64,000 nucleotides of DNA. It comes from DATBSK01 sp964501785 (lineage in GTDB: Bacteria; Actinomycetota; Acidimicrobiia; IMCC26256; PALSA-555). Below are positions 8,288 to 15,897 of this stretch, in pieces (the first letter of the stretch is position 1; each line of letters starts with the position of its first letter). Where the stretch lies: positions 124,001 to 188,000 of the forward strand of contig CAZCUD010000003.1 of assembly GCA_964501785.1 (NCBI GenBank), in the 5' to 3' direction. The position numbers and the translations under genes were made by a program. Below the pieces are notes generated by a model. The model was not told the origin of the DNA, ran no database searches, and worked only from the letters and a program-made list of their open reading frames with translations.

Positions 8288-10276
8288 CTACGCGGTGGGG
8301 GTGAGGCGCTCGCGGCGGTCGATGGCGAGGTCGGCGATCTCGGAGACGATCGTCGCCAGGCGGTAGTCCTTCGGCGTGTAGACGCGGGCGACGCCGCCGG
8401 CGAGCAGCTTCGCCTCGTCCTCGTCGGGGATGATCCCGCCGACGACGACCGGCACGTCGACGCCCATCTCGCGCAGCAGGCGCACGGTCTCGGGCACCAG
8501 CTCGAGATGTGAGCCCGAGAGGATCGACAGCCCCACGACGTCGACGTCCTCGTCGCGGGCAGCGGCGGCGATCTGCGCCGGCGTCAGCCGGATGCCCTGG
8601 TAGATCACCTCGAGTCCCGCGTCGCGTGCCGCCACCGCGATCTGCTCGGCGCCGTTGGAGTGACCGTCGAGCCCGGGCTTGCCGACGAGCAGCCGCAGCT
8701 GCCCGCCGAGCGACTCCGTCGCCGCCTGCACGCGCTCTCGCACGGCGGCGAGGTCGCCGACCGGTGCCGCCACCGCGCCCACGCCCGTGGGCGCCCGGTA
8801 CTCGCCGAAGACGTCGCGCAGCGCCGCCGCCCACTCGCCGACGGTGCCGCCGACTCGGGCGAGCTCGACCGTCGCGGGCACGAGGTTCTCGTCGGTCGTC
8901 GCGACCGCGCGCAGTCGGTCGAGCGCGGCGGCGACGGCCGTGTCGTCACGGGCGTCGCGCCACTCCTCGAGCTTCTCGATCTGCTCCCGCTCGGCCGCCG
9001 CGTCGACCACGACGATCGAGTGCTCGGAGTCGAGCGACTCGAGCGGCGACGGCTCGGTCTCGGTGAACGAGTTGACGCCCACGACCTTCTGCTCGCCCGA
9101 CTCGATGCGCCGCACGCGCTCGGCGTTGCTCTGCACGAGCCGGCCCTTCATCGCGTCGATCATCTCGAACACGCCACCGCCGTCGAGCACCCATTCGAGC
9201 TCGGCCGTCGCGGCGTCGACGAGCTCCGTGGTCTTCGCCTCGACGACCGTCGAGCCCTCGAACAGGTCGTCGTACTCGAGCAGGTCGGTCTCGTACGCCA
9301 GCACCTGCTGCATGCGCAGCGACCACTGCTGGTCCCAGGGCGTCGGCAGCCCGATCGCCTCGTTCCAGCACGGCAGCTGGATCGCCCGCGCCCTCGCGTC
9401 CTTCGACAGCGTCACCCCGAGCATCTCGAGCACGATCCGCTGCACGTTGTTCTCGGGCTGCTCCTCGGTGAGCCCGAGCGAGTTGACCTGCATGCCGTAG
9501 CGGAACCGGCGCAGCTTCGGGTCCTGCACGCCGTAGCGCTCGTGGGTGATGCGGTCCCACAGGCGAGTGAACGCGCGCATCTTGCACATCTCCTCGACGA
9601 AGCGCACGCCCGCGTCGACGAAGAACGAGATGCGCCCGACGACCTGGTCGAACTCGTCGGCCGGGATCTGCCCCGAGTCGCGCACCGCGTCGAGGACGCC
9701 GCACGCGGTGCCGAGCCCGTACGCGATCTCCTGGACGGGCGTCGCGCCCGCCTCCTGGTAGTGGTACGGGCACACGTTGATCGGGTTCCAGCTCGGGACG
9801 TGGCGCACCGTGTGGCAGATCAGGTCGACGGTCAGCCGCCGCGAAGCCTCGGGTCCGAAGATGTAGGTGCCCCGCGACAGGAACTCCTTGACGATGTCGT
9901 TCTGCGTGGTGCCGGCCAGCTTGTGCGGGTCGACGCCCTGCTCCTCGGCGAGCGCGGCGTACATGCCGAACAGCCACATCGCGGTGGCGTTGATCGTCAT
10001 CGACGTGTTCATCTCGTCGAGCGGGATGCCGTCGAACAGCACCCGCATCTCGCCGAGGTGCGGCACCGGCACGCCCACCTTGCCCACCTCGCCCCGGGCG
10101 AGGACGTGGTCGGGGTCGTACCCGGTCTGCGTCGGCAGGTCGAACGCCACCGACAGCCCGGTCTGGCCCTTGGCGAGGTTGGTGCGATAGAGCGCGTTCG
10201 ACGCCCGGGCCGACGAGTGGCCCGAGTACGTGCGCATCAGCCAGGGGCGATCGCGCTCGCGTGGCTGTCCTGTCAT
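8288..10276 (-). CDS. meaA: Ethylmalonyl-CoA mutase (MeaA-type, coenzyme B12-dependent)
   Basis: Rearranges (2R)-ethylmalonyl-CoA to methylsuccinyl-CoA in the ethylmalonyl-CoA pathway of acetate assimilation; 662 aa, both mutase domains on one chain. The N-terminal TIM barrel has TGLSVAFDLPTQTGYDPD, NTSMTINATAMWLF and AYGLGTACGVLDAV. The C-terminal cobalamin domain (from about residue 520) has the D-x-H-x-x-G motif in KPGLDGHSNGAEQIA and the loops GLSILSGSH and GGIIPDEDE. Methylmalonyl-CoA mutase large subunits resemble it but differ in these blocks. ATG at 10276 has GGGAG 10 nt upstream; GTG at 10282 is also possible. No crotonyl-CoA carboxylase/reductase lies in the window. Confidence 0.9.
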   Translation of the reverse strand: MTGQPRERDRPWLMRTYSGHSSARASNALYRTNLAKGQTGLSVAFDLPTQTGYDPDHVLARGEVGKVGVPVPHLGEMRVLFDGIPLDEMNTSMTINATAMWLFGMYAALAEEQGVDPHKLAGTTQNDIVKEFLSRGTYIFGPEASRRLTVDLICHTVRHVPSWNPINVCPYHYQEAGATPVQEIAYGLGTACGVLDAVRDSGQIPADEFDQVVGRISFFVDAGVRFVEEMCKMRAFTRLWDRITHERYGVQDPKLRRFRYGMQVNSLGLTEEQPENNVQRIVLEMLGVTLSKDARARAIQLPCWNEAIGLPTPWDQQWSLRMQQVLAYETDLLEYDDLFEGSTVVEAKTTELVDAATAELEWVLDGGGVFEMIDAMKGRLVQSNAERVRRIESGEQKVVGVNSFTETEPSPLESLDSEHSIVVVDAAAEREQIEKLEEWRDARDDTAVAAALDRLRAVATTDENLVPATVELARVGGTVGEWAAALRDVFGEYRAPTGVGAVAAPVGDLAAVRERVQAATESLGGQLRLLVGKPGLDGHSNGAEQIAVAARDAGLEVIYQGIRLTPAQIAAAARDEDVDVVGLSILSGSHLELVPETVRLLREMGVDVPVVVGGIIPDEDEAKLLAGGVARVYTPKDYRLATIVSEIADLAIDRRERLTPTA

Positions 10277-10306
10277 GACCACCAGTCTCCCGCGCTCGGG
10301 AGCGAC

Positions 10307-11164
10307 CTACTTCTTCGCGTAGTCGTAGAAGCCCGCGCCCGACTTCCGCCCGAGCTTCCCGGCCTGCACCAGCTCGGCGAGCATCGGCGCCGGCTCGTAG
10401 TTGGGGTCGCCGAACGCGTCGTGCAGCGCCTCGATGATCGAGAGGCTGGTGTCGAGACCGACGAGGTCGAGCAGCTCGAGCGGCCCCATCGGGAAGTTGC
10501 AGCCGCCCTTCATGGCGGTGTCGATGTCGTCGCGCGTCGCGGCGCCGCTGGCGAGCAGCTTCACGGCGTTGTTGAGGTACGGGAACAGCAGGGCGTTGAC
10601 GATGAAGCCGGCCTGGTCGCGCACGTCGACGACGTCCTTGCCGCAAGCCTCGACGAACTCGCGTGCTGCGGCGATCGTGGCGTCGGACGACCCCTCGGCG
10701 CGCACGACCTCGACGACCGACATCACCGGCGCGGGGTTGAAGAAGTGGATGCCGCACACCTTGTCGGGGCGCTTGGTGGCACCCGCGATCGCGGCCACCG
10801 AGAGGGTGGACGTGTTGGTGGCGAGGATCGCGTCGTCGCCGCAGATCCCGTCGAGCTCGGCGAACAGCTCGAGCTTGGTGGGCAGGTCCTCGACGACCGA
10901 TTCGATGACCAGGTCGCACTCGGCCAGCTCGGCCAGCTCGGTGACGGCCCGCGCCCGACCGAGGACGGCGGTGCGCTCCGCGTCCTCGAGGCGTCCCTTC
11001 TCGACCTGCTTGGCGAGCGACTTCTCGAGCCCTGCGACCATCTTCGCCGCGGCCTCCTCCGACCGGCTTCGCAGCACGACCTCGAAGCCGGCCTTCGCTG
11101 CCACCTCGGCGACGCCCGCGCCCATGATCCCCGAACCGATGATTCCCACACGCTTGATGCTCAT
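10307..11164 (-). CDS. 3-hydroxybutyryl-CoA dehydrogenase family protein
   Basis: NAD(P)-dependent 3-hydroxyacyl-CoA dehydrogenase, 285 aa, interconverting 3-hydroxy- and 3-oxoacyl-CoA. The Rossmann start (VGIIGSGIMGAGVAEVAAKAG) has GxGxxG. The signature ATNTSTLSVAAIA follows, then HFFNPAPVMSVVEVV with the catalytic His, and the C-terminal domain (GFIVNALLFPYLNNAV; GPLELLDLVGLD). The ATG at 11164 gives the exact family N-terminus, and TAACCT 8 nt upstream suggests leaderless initiation. It lies 30 bp upstream of meaA on the same strand, consistent with a butyryl-/ethylmalonyl-CoA function. The specific substrate is inferred. Confidence 0.92.
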   Translation of the reverse strand: MSIKRVGIIGSGIMGAGVAEVAAKAGFEVVLRSRSEEAAAKMVAGLEKSLAKQVEKGRLEDAERTAVLGRARAVTELAELAECDLVIESVVEDLPTKLELFAELDGICGDDAILATNTSTLSVAAIAGATKRPDKVCGIHFFNPAPVMSVVEVVRAEGSSDATIAAAREFVEACGKDVVDVRDQAGFIVNALLFPYLNNAVKLLASGAATRDDIDTAMKGGCNFPMGPLELLDLVGLDTSLSIIEALHDAFGDPNYEPAPMLAELVQAGKLGRKSGAGFYDYAKK

Positions 11165-11172
11165 GGGGCCGA

Positions 11173-11178
11173 AGGTTA
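11173..11178 (-). promoter_or_regulatory. -10 element for the hydroxyacyl-CoA dehydrogenase gene
   Basis: TAACCT on the minus strand, 8 nt before the ATG. It matches the TANNNT-short spacer-start pattern seen throughout the window. Confidence 0.45.
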
Positions 11179-11715
11179 CCGCCGGGTAGGAACGCGGGTC
11201 CGAGCCACGTCGAAGGTCGCCAGGCGCCACCAGCCTGCGCCGGCGAGGATCGCCCCGCAGACGAGCAGCTTCGCCACGACGATCCAGAGGGTCACGTCGC
11301 GCCCGAGCGTCTCGCTGCTCGTCTCGATCGAGAGCAGCACCGGGCTGATCGCCAACGCGAGCGCGATGCAGACGATGCCCCCAATCACGGCCCAGCGGGC
11401 CCGGCGCCGCGTGGGGAGCACCTGGTGCGAACGGGCGGCCGGCGGCGCGACCGGGTCGGCCGGCGCGGCGTCGTCGGCGGTCCGCCTCGCGTCGTAGGCG
11501 GCGCGCCGATCCGGGCGGGTCAGCGTCGCGTACGCCTCCGACAGCACCTTGAACTCCTCGGCCGCGGCGTCGTCGGGCGCCCGGTCGGGATGCAGGTCCT
11601 TGGCGCGGGCGCGGAACGCCGCGGTGATGTCGTCGGTGGAGGCGTCGGGGGCGACGCCGAGCAGCGCGTAGAGGTCGGGCTCGCCCCGGTGCAGCGTCGA
11701 GGTCGGCTGGGCCAC
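11176..11715 (-). CDS. J-domain protein with two C-terminal membrane segments
   Basis: Probable membrane-anchored DnaJ-type co-chaperone, 179 aa. The J domain is at about residues 15-75, with DLYALLGVAPDASTDDITAAF, the HPD motif (KDLHPDRAPDD) and LSEAYATLTRPDRRAAYD. After a Pro/Ala linker come two hydrophobic helices (about residues 107-130 and 140-165), so the J domain should face the cytoplasm. GTG 11715 is preferred because CACAAT stands 6 nt upstream; the frame also opens at 11748. There is no G/F or zinc-finger domain, so it is not a canonical DnaJ. It should stimulate the ATPase of a DnaK partner, which is not encoded here. Confidence 0.85.
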   Translation of the reverse strand: MAQPTSTLHRGEPDLYALLGVAPDASTDDITAAFRARAKDLHPDRAPDDAAAEEFKVLSEAYATLTRPDRRAAYDARRTADDAAPADPVAPPAARSHQVLPTRRRARWAVIGGIVCIALALAISPVLLSIETSSETLGRDVTLWIVVAKLLVCGAILAGAGWWRLATFDVARTRVPTRR

Positions 11716-11761
11716 GTGCTCATTGTGCCCGCGGAGACGGTCGGCCATGCCCTCGGGCGTC

Positions 11762-11767
11762 TACCCT
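11762..11767 (+). promoter_or_regulatory. -10 element for the peptidase S51-like gene
   Basis: TACCCT, 7 nt before the ATG at 11775, leaving no room for a leader or Shine-Dalgarno. Confidence 0.5.
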
Positions 11768-11774
11768 CCGGCGC

Positions 11775-12497
11775 ATGGGTTCCAGCACGGCCGTGGGCAC
11801 GCTCGCGCTCGTCGGCGGCGGGGAGTGGCGCGACGGGTGTCGCGACCTCGACGGCGAGCTCCTGTCCGCCGCGAGCGCCAAGGAGGTGGTCGTCCTCCCG
11901 ACCGCCGCCGCGTACGAGCACCCCGAGCGGATCACCGAGCGCGCCGTCGCGTACTTCGAAGGGCTCGGCGTGAAGGTGCGGCCCCTCGACGTGCTCCAGC
12001 GCCACGACGCCGACGACGCGAGCGTCGTCGAGGCGGCCCGCAAGGCGAAGATGCTCTACATCGCCGACGGGTCGCCGCTGCACCTGCGCTCGGTGCTCAA
12101 GGGCTCCGAGCTGTGGGACGCGATGCTCGTCTCGTACCACTCGGGTGGCGTGCTCGCCGCGTCGGGTGCCGGCGCGACGCTCGTGTGCGACCCCATGGTC
12201 GACCCCCGCGGCGGCGCGTACACGGTCGGGCTGGGTGTCGTCACCAACCTCGCGGTGTTCCCGTACCACGGCACCGCGGCCGACCACCTGCGCGACCGCT
12301 CGATCGACCTGCTGCCTGCAACCGCGAAGCTGGTCGGCATCGACGAGGAGACCGCGCTCGTCCGCGACCCGAAGGGCACCTGGACCGTCGCCGGCGTCGG
12401 CACGGTCACCGTGTACGACGGCGGCGAGGGCGGCGACCACACCCACGCGCACCCGGCCGACCACCGCGCCGGCGCCACCGTCCCCGACCTCCCCTGA
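11775..12497 (+). CDS. Peptidase S51 / cyanophycinase-like protein
   Basis: Class-I glutamine-amidotransferase-like serine peptidase fold, 240 aa, cytoplasmic. VGGGEW near the start, VVLPTAAAYEHP, LYIADGSPLHLRSVLKGS and the nucleophile-elbow-like AASGAGATLVCDPMVDPRGG match the S51 family (cyanophycinase, peptidase E). The usual G-x-S-A-G-A elbow is altered here to A-A-S-G-A-G-A. The C-terminus is acidic/His-rich (GGDHTHAHPADHRAG), possibly metal-binding. It is a single gene, convergent with the cyclophilin gene across a strong hairpin. The substrate is unknown, so 'cyanophycinase' should not be taken literally. Confidence 0.75.
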   Translation: MGSSTAVGTLALVGGGEWRDGCRDLDGELLSAASAKEVVVLPTAAAYEHPERITERAVAYFEGLGVKVRPLDVLQRHDADDASVVEAARKAKMLYIADGSPLHLRSVLKGSELWDAMLVSYHSGGVLAASGAGATLVCDPMVDPRGGAYTVGLGVVTNLAVFPYHGTAADHLRDRSIDLLPATAKLVGIDEETALVRDPKGTWTVAGVGTVTVYDGGEGGDHTHAHPADHRAGATVPDLP

Positions 12498-12559
12498 CCC
12501 GATCTCGCCCGAATCGATCTCACCCGAATCGACCCGGCGTCTGAATCGCTCTGGCTTGC

Positions 12560-12614
12560 ATCGTTCTGGCGTCAGGAGACCCGCGTCACGCGGGTCTGCT
12601 GACGCCGAAACGAT
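12560..12614. terminator. Bidirectional hairpin terminator between convergent genes
   Basis: A 17-bp stem with one mismatch (12569-12585 with 12589-12605; loop TCA) is extended outward by ATCGTT/AACGAT. There is no U-tract, as is usual in high-GC actinobacteria. A 15-bp tandem repeat (gatctcgcccgaatc, gatctcacccgaatc) precedes it at 12501-12530. Confidence 0.75.
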
Positions 12615-12630
12615 CGGGGCGCGGAGATGA

Positions 12631-13425
12631 TCAGGACGCGGGGACGGCGGGGGTCTCGCTGATGGTGATCTTGTCGATGACGACCGGCGCGCGCGGGGCC
12701 TGCGACCCGGGGTCGGCGGCGCTCGATCCGAGCCGGTCGATCTTCTCGACCGTCTCGATGCCCTCGGTCACCTGACCGAGCGCGGAGTAGAGGTACGGCG
12801 GGCCGCCGAGGCCCGCGGCACCCTGCTCGCTCGTCACGATGAAGAACTGCGACCCGCTCGTGCCCGGCCCGGAGTTGGCCATCGCGACCGAGCCGATCTG
12901 GTAGCCGTTCGGCGGCGGCTCGTCGGGCAGCGTGTAGCCCGGCCCACCGGTGCCGTCACCGGCGGGGTCGCCGCCCTGCACGACGAAGTCCTTCGCCACC
13001 CGGTGGAACGAGAGCCCGTCGTAGAAGCCCTCGTTCGCCAGGAACACGAACGAGTTCACCGTCTGGGGCGCCGCCGCGGAGTCGAGCTGGATCGTGAACG
13101 AGCCGCACGACGTGTCGACGAGCGCGGTGTAGGTGCTGGCCGGGTCGATCGTCATCGGCGGCGCCGACGGGAAGGTCACGTCCTTGGCCTCGGGGGCGTC
13201 GACGTCTCGACACCCGACCCGGGTCGCGGCGCTCGCCTCGGTCGAGTCGTCGTCACCGCCGCTGACGAGGAGGACGACGACGCCGATGGCGACGATCGGG
13301 ATCAGGACGAGCGCGACGACCTTGGCCCAGCGCCCCATCCGTCGCCGCCGATAGAGCTGCTCTTCGTACGCGCGCCTGGCCTCGCGGTTCTCGCGCTGGC
13401 GCTCGCGCTTCGACTGCTTCGACAC
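12631..13425 (-). CDS. Cyclophilin-type peptidyl-prolyl isomerase, membrane-anchored
   Basis: Peptidyl-prolyl cis-trans isomerase, 264 aa. A basic, highly charged cytoplasmic N-terminus (SKQSKRERQRENREARRAYE) leads to one membrane helix (about residues 33-55). An extracytoplasmic cyclophilin domain follows from about residue 85, with the catalytic region SFHRVAKDFVVQGGDPAGDG, SVAMANSGPGTSGSQFFI and the C-terminal TEGIETVEKI. The GTG at 13425 is chosen because the longer frame has no family sequence and TAGGCT lies 8 nt upstream. It probably folds exported proteins. This N-terminal architecture is common in actinobacterial cyclophilins. Confidence 0.92.
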   Translation of the reverse strand: MSKQSKRERQRENREARRAYEEQLYRRRRMGRWAKVVALVLIPIVAIGVVVLLVSGGDDDSTEASAATRVGCRDVDAPEAKDVTFPSAPPMTIDPASTYTALVDTSCGSFTIQLDSAAAPQTVNSFVFLANEGFYDGLSFHRVAKDFVVQGGDPAGDGTGGPGYTLPDEPPPNGYQIGSVAMANSGPGTSGSQFFIVTSEQGAAGLGGPPYLYSALGQVTEGIETVEKIDRLGSSAADPGSQAPRAPVVIDKITISETPAVPAS

Positions 13426-13433
13426 GGCGGCGC

Positions 13434-13439
13434 AGCCTA
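13434..13439 (-). promoter_or_regulatory. -10 element for the cyclophilin gene
   Basis: TAGGCT on the minus strand, 8 nt before the GTG at 13425. Confidence 0.45.
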
Positions 13440-13480
13440 ACGAAACCCATATCGGTCGGGGGATCGCCGGGAGTCGCCCG

Positions 13481-13486
13481 TACACT
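13481..13486 (+). promoter_or_regulatory. -10 element for lysC
   Basis: TACACT, 9 nt before the GTG at 13496. No lysine riboswitch-like leader fits in such a short gap. Confidence 0.45.
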
Positions 13487-13495
13487 TGAACGGTC

Positions 13496-14731
13496 GTGAG
13501 CCTCGTCGTGCAGAAGTACGGGGGGACGTCCGTCGCGGACCCTGCCCGGATCAAGGCCGTCGCCGAGCACATCGTCTCGACGCGCCGTGACGGCCACGAC
13601 GTGGTCGTCGTCGTCTCGGCGATGGGCAAGACCACCGATGACCTCGAGCGCCTCGCTCACGAGGTGAGCGCCGCCCCGTCGATGCGCGAGATGGACATGC
13701 TGCTCACCGCGGGCGAGCGCATCTCGATCGCGCTCCTCTGCATGGCCATCATCGATCTCGGCGAGCCCGCGGTCAGCTTCACCGGCTCTCAAGCGGGGAT
13801 CCTCACCGACACGACCCATGGCAAGGCGAAGATCGTCGACGTGCGCGCCGACCGGCTGCGCGACGCGGTCAGCAGCGGCTCGGTCGCCGTCGTCGCGGGG
13901 TTCCAGGGCGTGTCGACGGCGTCGGACGTCACCACGCTCGGCCGTGGCGGCTCCGACACGACGGCGGTCGCGCTCGCGGCCGCGCTCGAGGCAGACGCGT
14001 GCGAGATCTACACCGACGTCGCGGGCATCTTCACCGCCGACCCCCGCATCGTCCCCGGCGCGCGCCAGCTCGAGCGCATCACCTACGAGGAGATGCTCGA
14101 CATGGCTGCCACCGGGGGTCGCGTGCTCGCGCTCCGGTCGGTCGAGTTCGCGCGCAACCACGGCGTGCCGGTGCACGTCCGCTCGAGCTTCACGTGGGAT
14201 CCGGGCACGTGGGTGCAGTCGACACCGGAGCTGGAGGACGAGGCGATGGAGCAAGCGACGATCTCGGGCGTCACCCACGACATCTCCGAGGCGAAGGTCA
14301 CGATCGCCCACGTCCCCGACAAGCCCGGCATCGCGGCCGCGGTGTTCCGCGCCCTCGCCGACGAGGCGGTCAACGTCGACATGATCGTGCAGAACGTCTC
14401 GACGGCCGGGCACACCGACATCTCGTTCACCGTCCCCCGCGAAGACCTGTCGCGCGCCAAGAAGGTGATGGAGCACCTCGTCGAGGACGTCGACGCCAGC
14501 GGCTTCACGTCCGACGAGGCCATCGGGCGCGTCTCGCTCGTCGGAGCCGGCATGAAGACCCACCCCGGGGTCGCGGCGACGATGTTCGAGTCGCTGGCCT
14601 CGGCCGGCGTCAACATCGAGATGATCTCGACCTCCTCGATCCGCATCTCGTGTGTCGTCGCTGAGGACGACGTCGAGCGTGCGGTGCGGGTCCTGCACGA
14701 TGCGTTCGAGCTGGGGGACGACCCGGCATGA
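13496..14731 (+). CDS. lysC: Aspartate kinase (alpha subunit)
   Basis: Phosphorylates L-aspartate, the first step to lysine, methionine, threonine and diaminopimelate; 411 aa. The N-terminal kinase domain begins VQKYGGTSVADPARIKAV and contains GRGGSDTTAVALAAAL and the EIYTDVAGIFTADPRIV block. Two ACT domains follow from about residue 260 (ISGVTHDISEAKVTI; SLVGAGMKTHPGVAATMFES), the site of lysine/threonine feedback inhibition. The start is GTG with a nearby -10 element. The stop overlaps the asd start by 4 nt (ATGA), so the two are translationally coupled. An internal start for a beta subunit is annotated separately. Confidence 0.96.
   Translation: MSLVVQKYGGTSVADPARIKAVAEHIVSTRRDGHDVVVVVSAMGKTTDDLERLAHEVSAAPSMREMDMLLTAGERISIALLCMAIIDLGEPAVSFTGSQAGILTDTTHGKAKIVDVRADRLRDAVSSGSVAVVAGFQGVSTASDVTTLGRGGSDTTAVALAAALEADACEIYTDVAGIFTADPRIVPGARQLERITYEEMLDMAATGGRVLALRSVEFARNHGVPVHVRSSFTWDPGTWVQSTPELEDEAMEQATISGVTHDISEAKVTIAHVPDKPGIAAAVFRALADEAVNVDMIVQNVSTAGHTDISFTVPREDLSRAKKVMEHLVEDVDASGFTSDEAIGRVSLVGAGMKTHPGVAATMFESLASAGVNIEMISTSSIRISCVVAEDDVERAVRVLHDAFELGDDPA
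14246..14731 (+). CDS. Aspartate kinase beta subunit (internal in-frame start in lysC)
   Basis: An in-frame ATG at 14246 is preceded by GGAGG (14233-14237) at 8 nt spacing, an exceptionally good Shine-Dalgarno in the middle of a gene. It would make a 161-aa protein starting MEQATISGVTHD and consisting of just the ACT domains. That is exactly the position of the independently translated regulatory beta subunit of actinobacterial and Bacillus alpha2-beta2 aspartokinases. The sequence signal is direct; expression is inferred from the family. Confidence 0.7.
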   Translation: MEQATISGVTHDISEAKVTIAHVPDKPGIAAAVFRALADEAVNVDMIVQNVSTAGHTDISFTVPREDLSRAKKVMEHLVEDVDASGFTSDEAIGRVSLVGAGMKTHPGVAATMFESLASAGVNIEMISTSSIRISCVVAEDDVERAVRVLHDAFELGDDPA

Positions 14732-15768
14732 CGCCTCGACCCCTCGACGTCGCGGTCGTCGGAGCCACCGGCATCGTCGGCGCCGAGATGCTGCGCATCC
14801 TCGAGGAGCGCTCCTTCCCGGTCGCGAGCCTGCGGGCGTTCGCCTCGCCGCGCTCCGAGGGCCGCCGACTCCAGTTCGCGGGCGGCGAAGTCACCTGCGA
14901 GGTGCTGCGAGACGGCTGCTTCGACGGCACCGACCTCGTGTTCATCGACGTCGAGGACGACCTGGCGCGCACTTGGGCACCGAAGGCCGCCGCGGCCGGC
15001 GCCGTCGTGATCGACAACTCGGCGGCGTTCCGCGAAGACCCCGACGTGCCACTGGTCGTCGCCGAGGTCAACCCCGGCGACCTGTCGGAGGTGCCGAAGG
15101 GCATCGTGTCGTGCCCCAACTGCACGACGATGGTGCTCGTCACCGCGCTCGCGCCCCTGCACCGCGCCGCTGGCATCGAGCGCCTCGTCGTGTCCACCTA
15201 CCAATCGGTCTCGGGTGCGGGGCAGCCGGGCGTGCGCGAGCTCGCCGAGCAGTGGACGAAGGGCGCCGGCCAGGACGACGCGCTGCGGCGAGCCGCGACC
15301 ACGCCCGGTGTCATCGCGCCGGGAGACCAGTGGGACCGCCCGATCGCCGGCAACGTCATCCCGCTCGCGGGGTCGCTCGACGCGGTCGGCGACACGTCGG
15401 AGGAGCGCAAGCTCGTCCACGAGAGCCGCAAGATCCTGCACGCTCCCGGCCTGCGGGTCACCGGCACGTGCGTTCGCGTGCCGGTGTACGTCGGCCACTC
15501 GATGACCGCCAACGTCGAGCTCGCGCAGCCGCTCACGCGCGAGGACGCCGCGGCGCTGCTCGCCGCCGCGCCCGGTGTGCAGCTCGCCGACGGCGTCGAC
15601 GGCTCACCGACCCCGCTCGAGGGCGCGGGCATCGACCCGGTGCTCGTCGGGCGCATCCGTGAGGACGCGAGCCAGCCCAATACCCTCAATCTCTGGGTCA
15701 CGGGCGACAACCTCCGCAAGGGCGCGGCCCTCAATGCCGTCCAGCTCGCGGAGCTCCTGCCCGGCTGA
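14728..15768 (+). CDS. asd: Aspartate-semialdehyde dehydrogenase
   Basis: Reduces beta-aspartyl phosphate to aspartate semialdehyde with NADPH; 346 aa, cytoplasmic. The N-terminal Rossmann motif is VAVVGATGIVGAEMLRIL. The catalytic Cys lies in VSCPNCTTMVLVTAL, and the substrate-binding STYQSVSGAGQPGVRELAEQ and C-terminal VRVPVYVGHSMTANVEL follow. Its start overlaps the lysC stop, giving the classic lysC-asd operon. Length and all landmarks are normal. Confidence 0.97.
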   Translation: MTPRPLDVAVVGATGIVGAEMLRILEERSFPVASLRAFASPRSEGRRLQFAGGEVTCEVLRDGCFDGTDLVFIDVEDDLARTWAPKAAAAGAVVIDNSAAFREDPDVPLVVAEVNPGDLSEVPKGIVSCPNCTTMVLVTALAPLHRAAGIERLVVSTYQSVSGAGQPGVRELAEQWTKGAGQDDALRRAATTPGVIAPGDQWDRPIAGNVIPLAGSLDAVGDTSEERKLVHESRKILHAPGLRVTGTCVRVPVYVGHSMTANVELAQPLTREDAAALLAAAPGVQLADGVDGSPTPLEGAGIDPVLVGRIREDASQPNTLNLWVTGDNLRKGAALNAVQLAELLPG

Positions 15769-15839
15769 CCGGGTCCGGCCCCGCCCATCCCGGTCGGACC
15801 ATCGACCATCTCGTCCGGATCGTTCCCCTGGGCACCCAC

Positions 15840-15845
15840 TAGTCT
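15840..15845 (+). promoter_or_regulatory. -10 element upstream of secreted PxFTG protein
   Basis: TAGTCT. Predicted transcription start near 15852 gives a ~45-nt leader ending in GGGGCGGAG. Unlike many neighbours this gene is therefore not leaderless. Confidence 0.4.
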
Positions 15846-15897
15846 CCGCCGATCCAGCCGGGGCCGGGGCCACGGCGCAGGCGACTGGGGCGGAGTG

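Noticed and set aside
13440..13495. Lysine riboswitch before lysC
   Set aside because: Only 9 nt separate the -10 element from the start codon, so there is no leader to fold.
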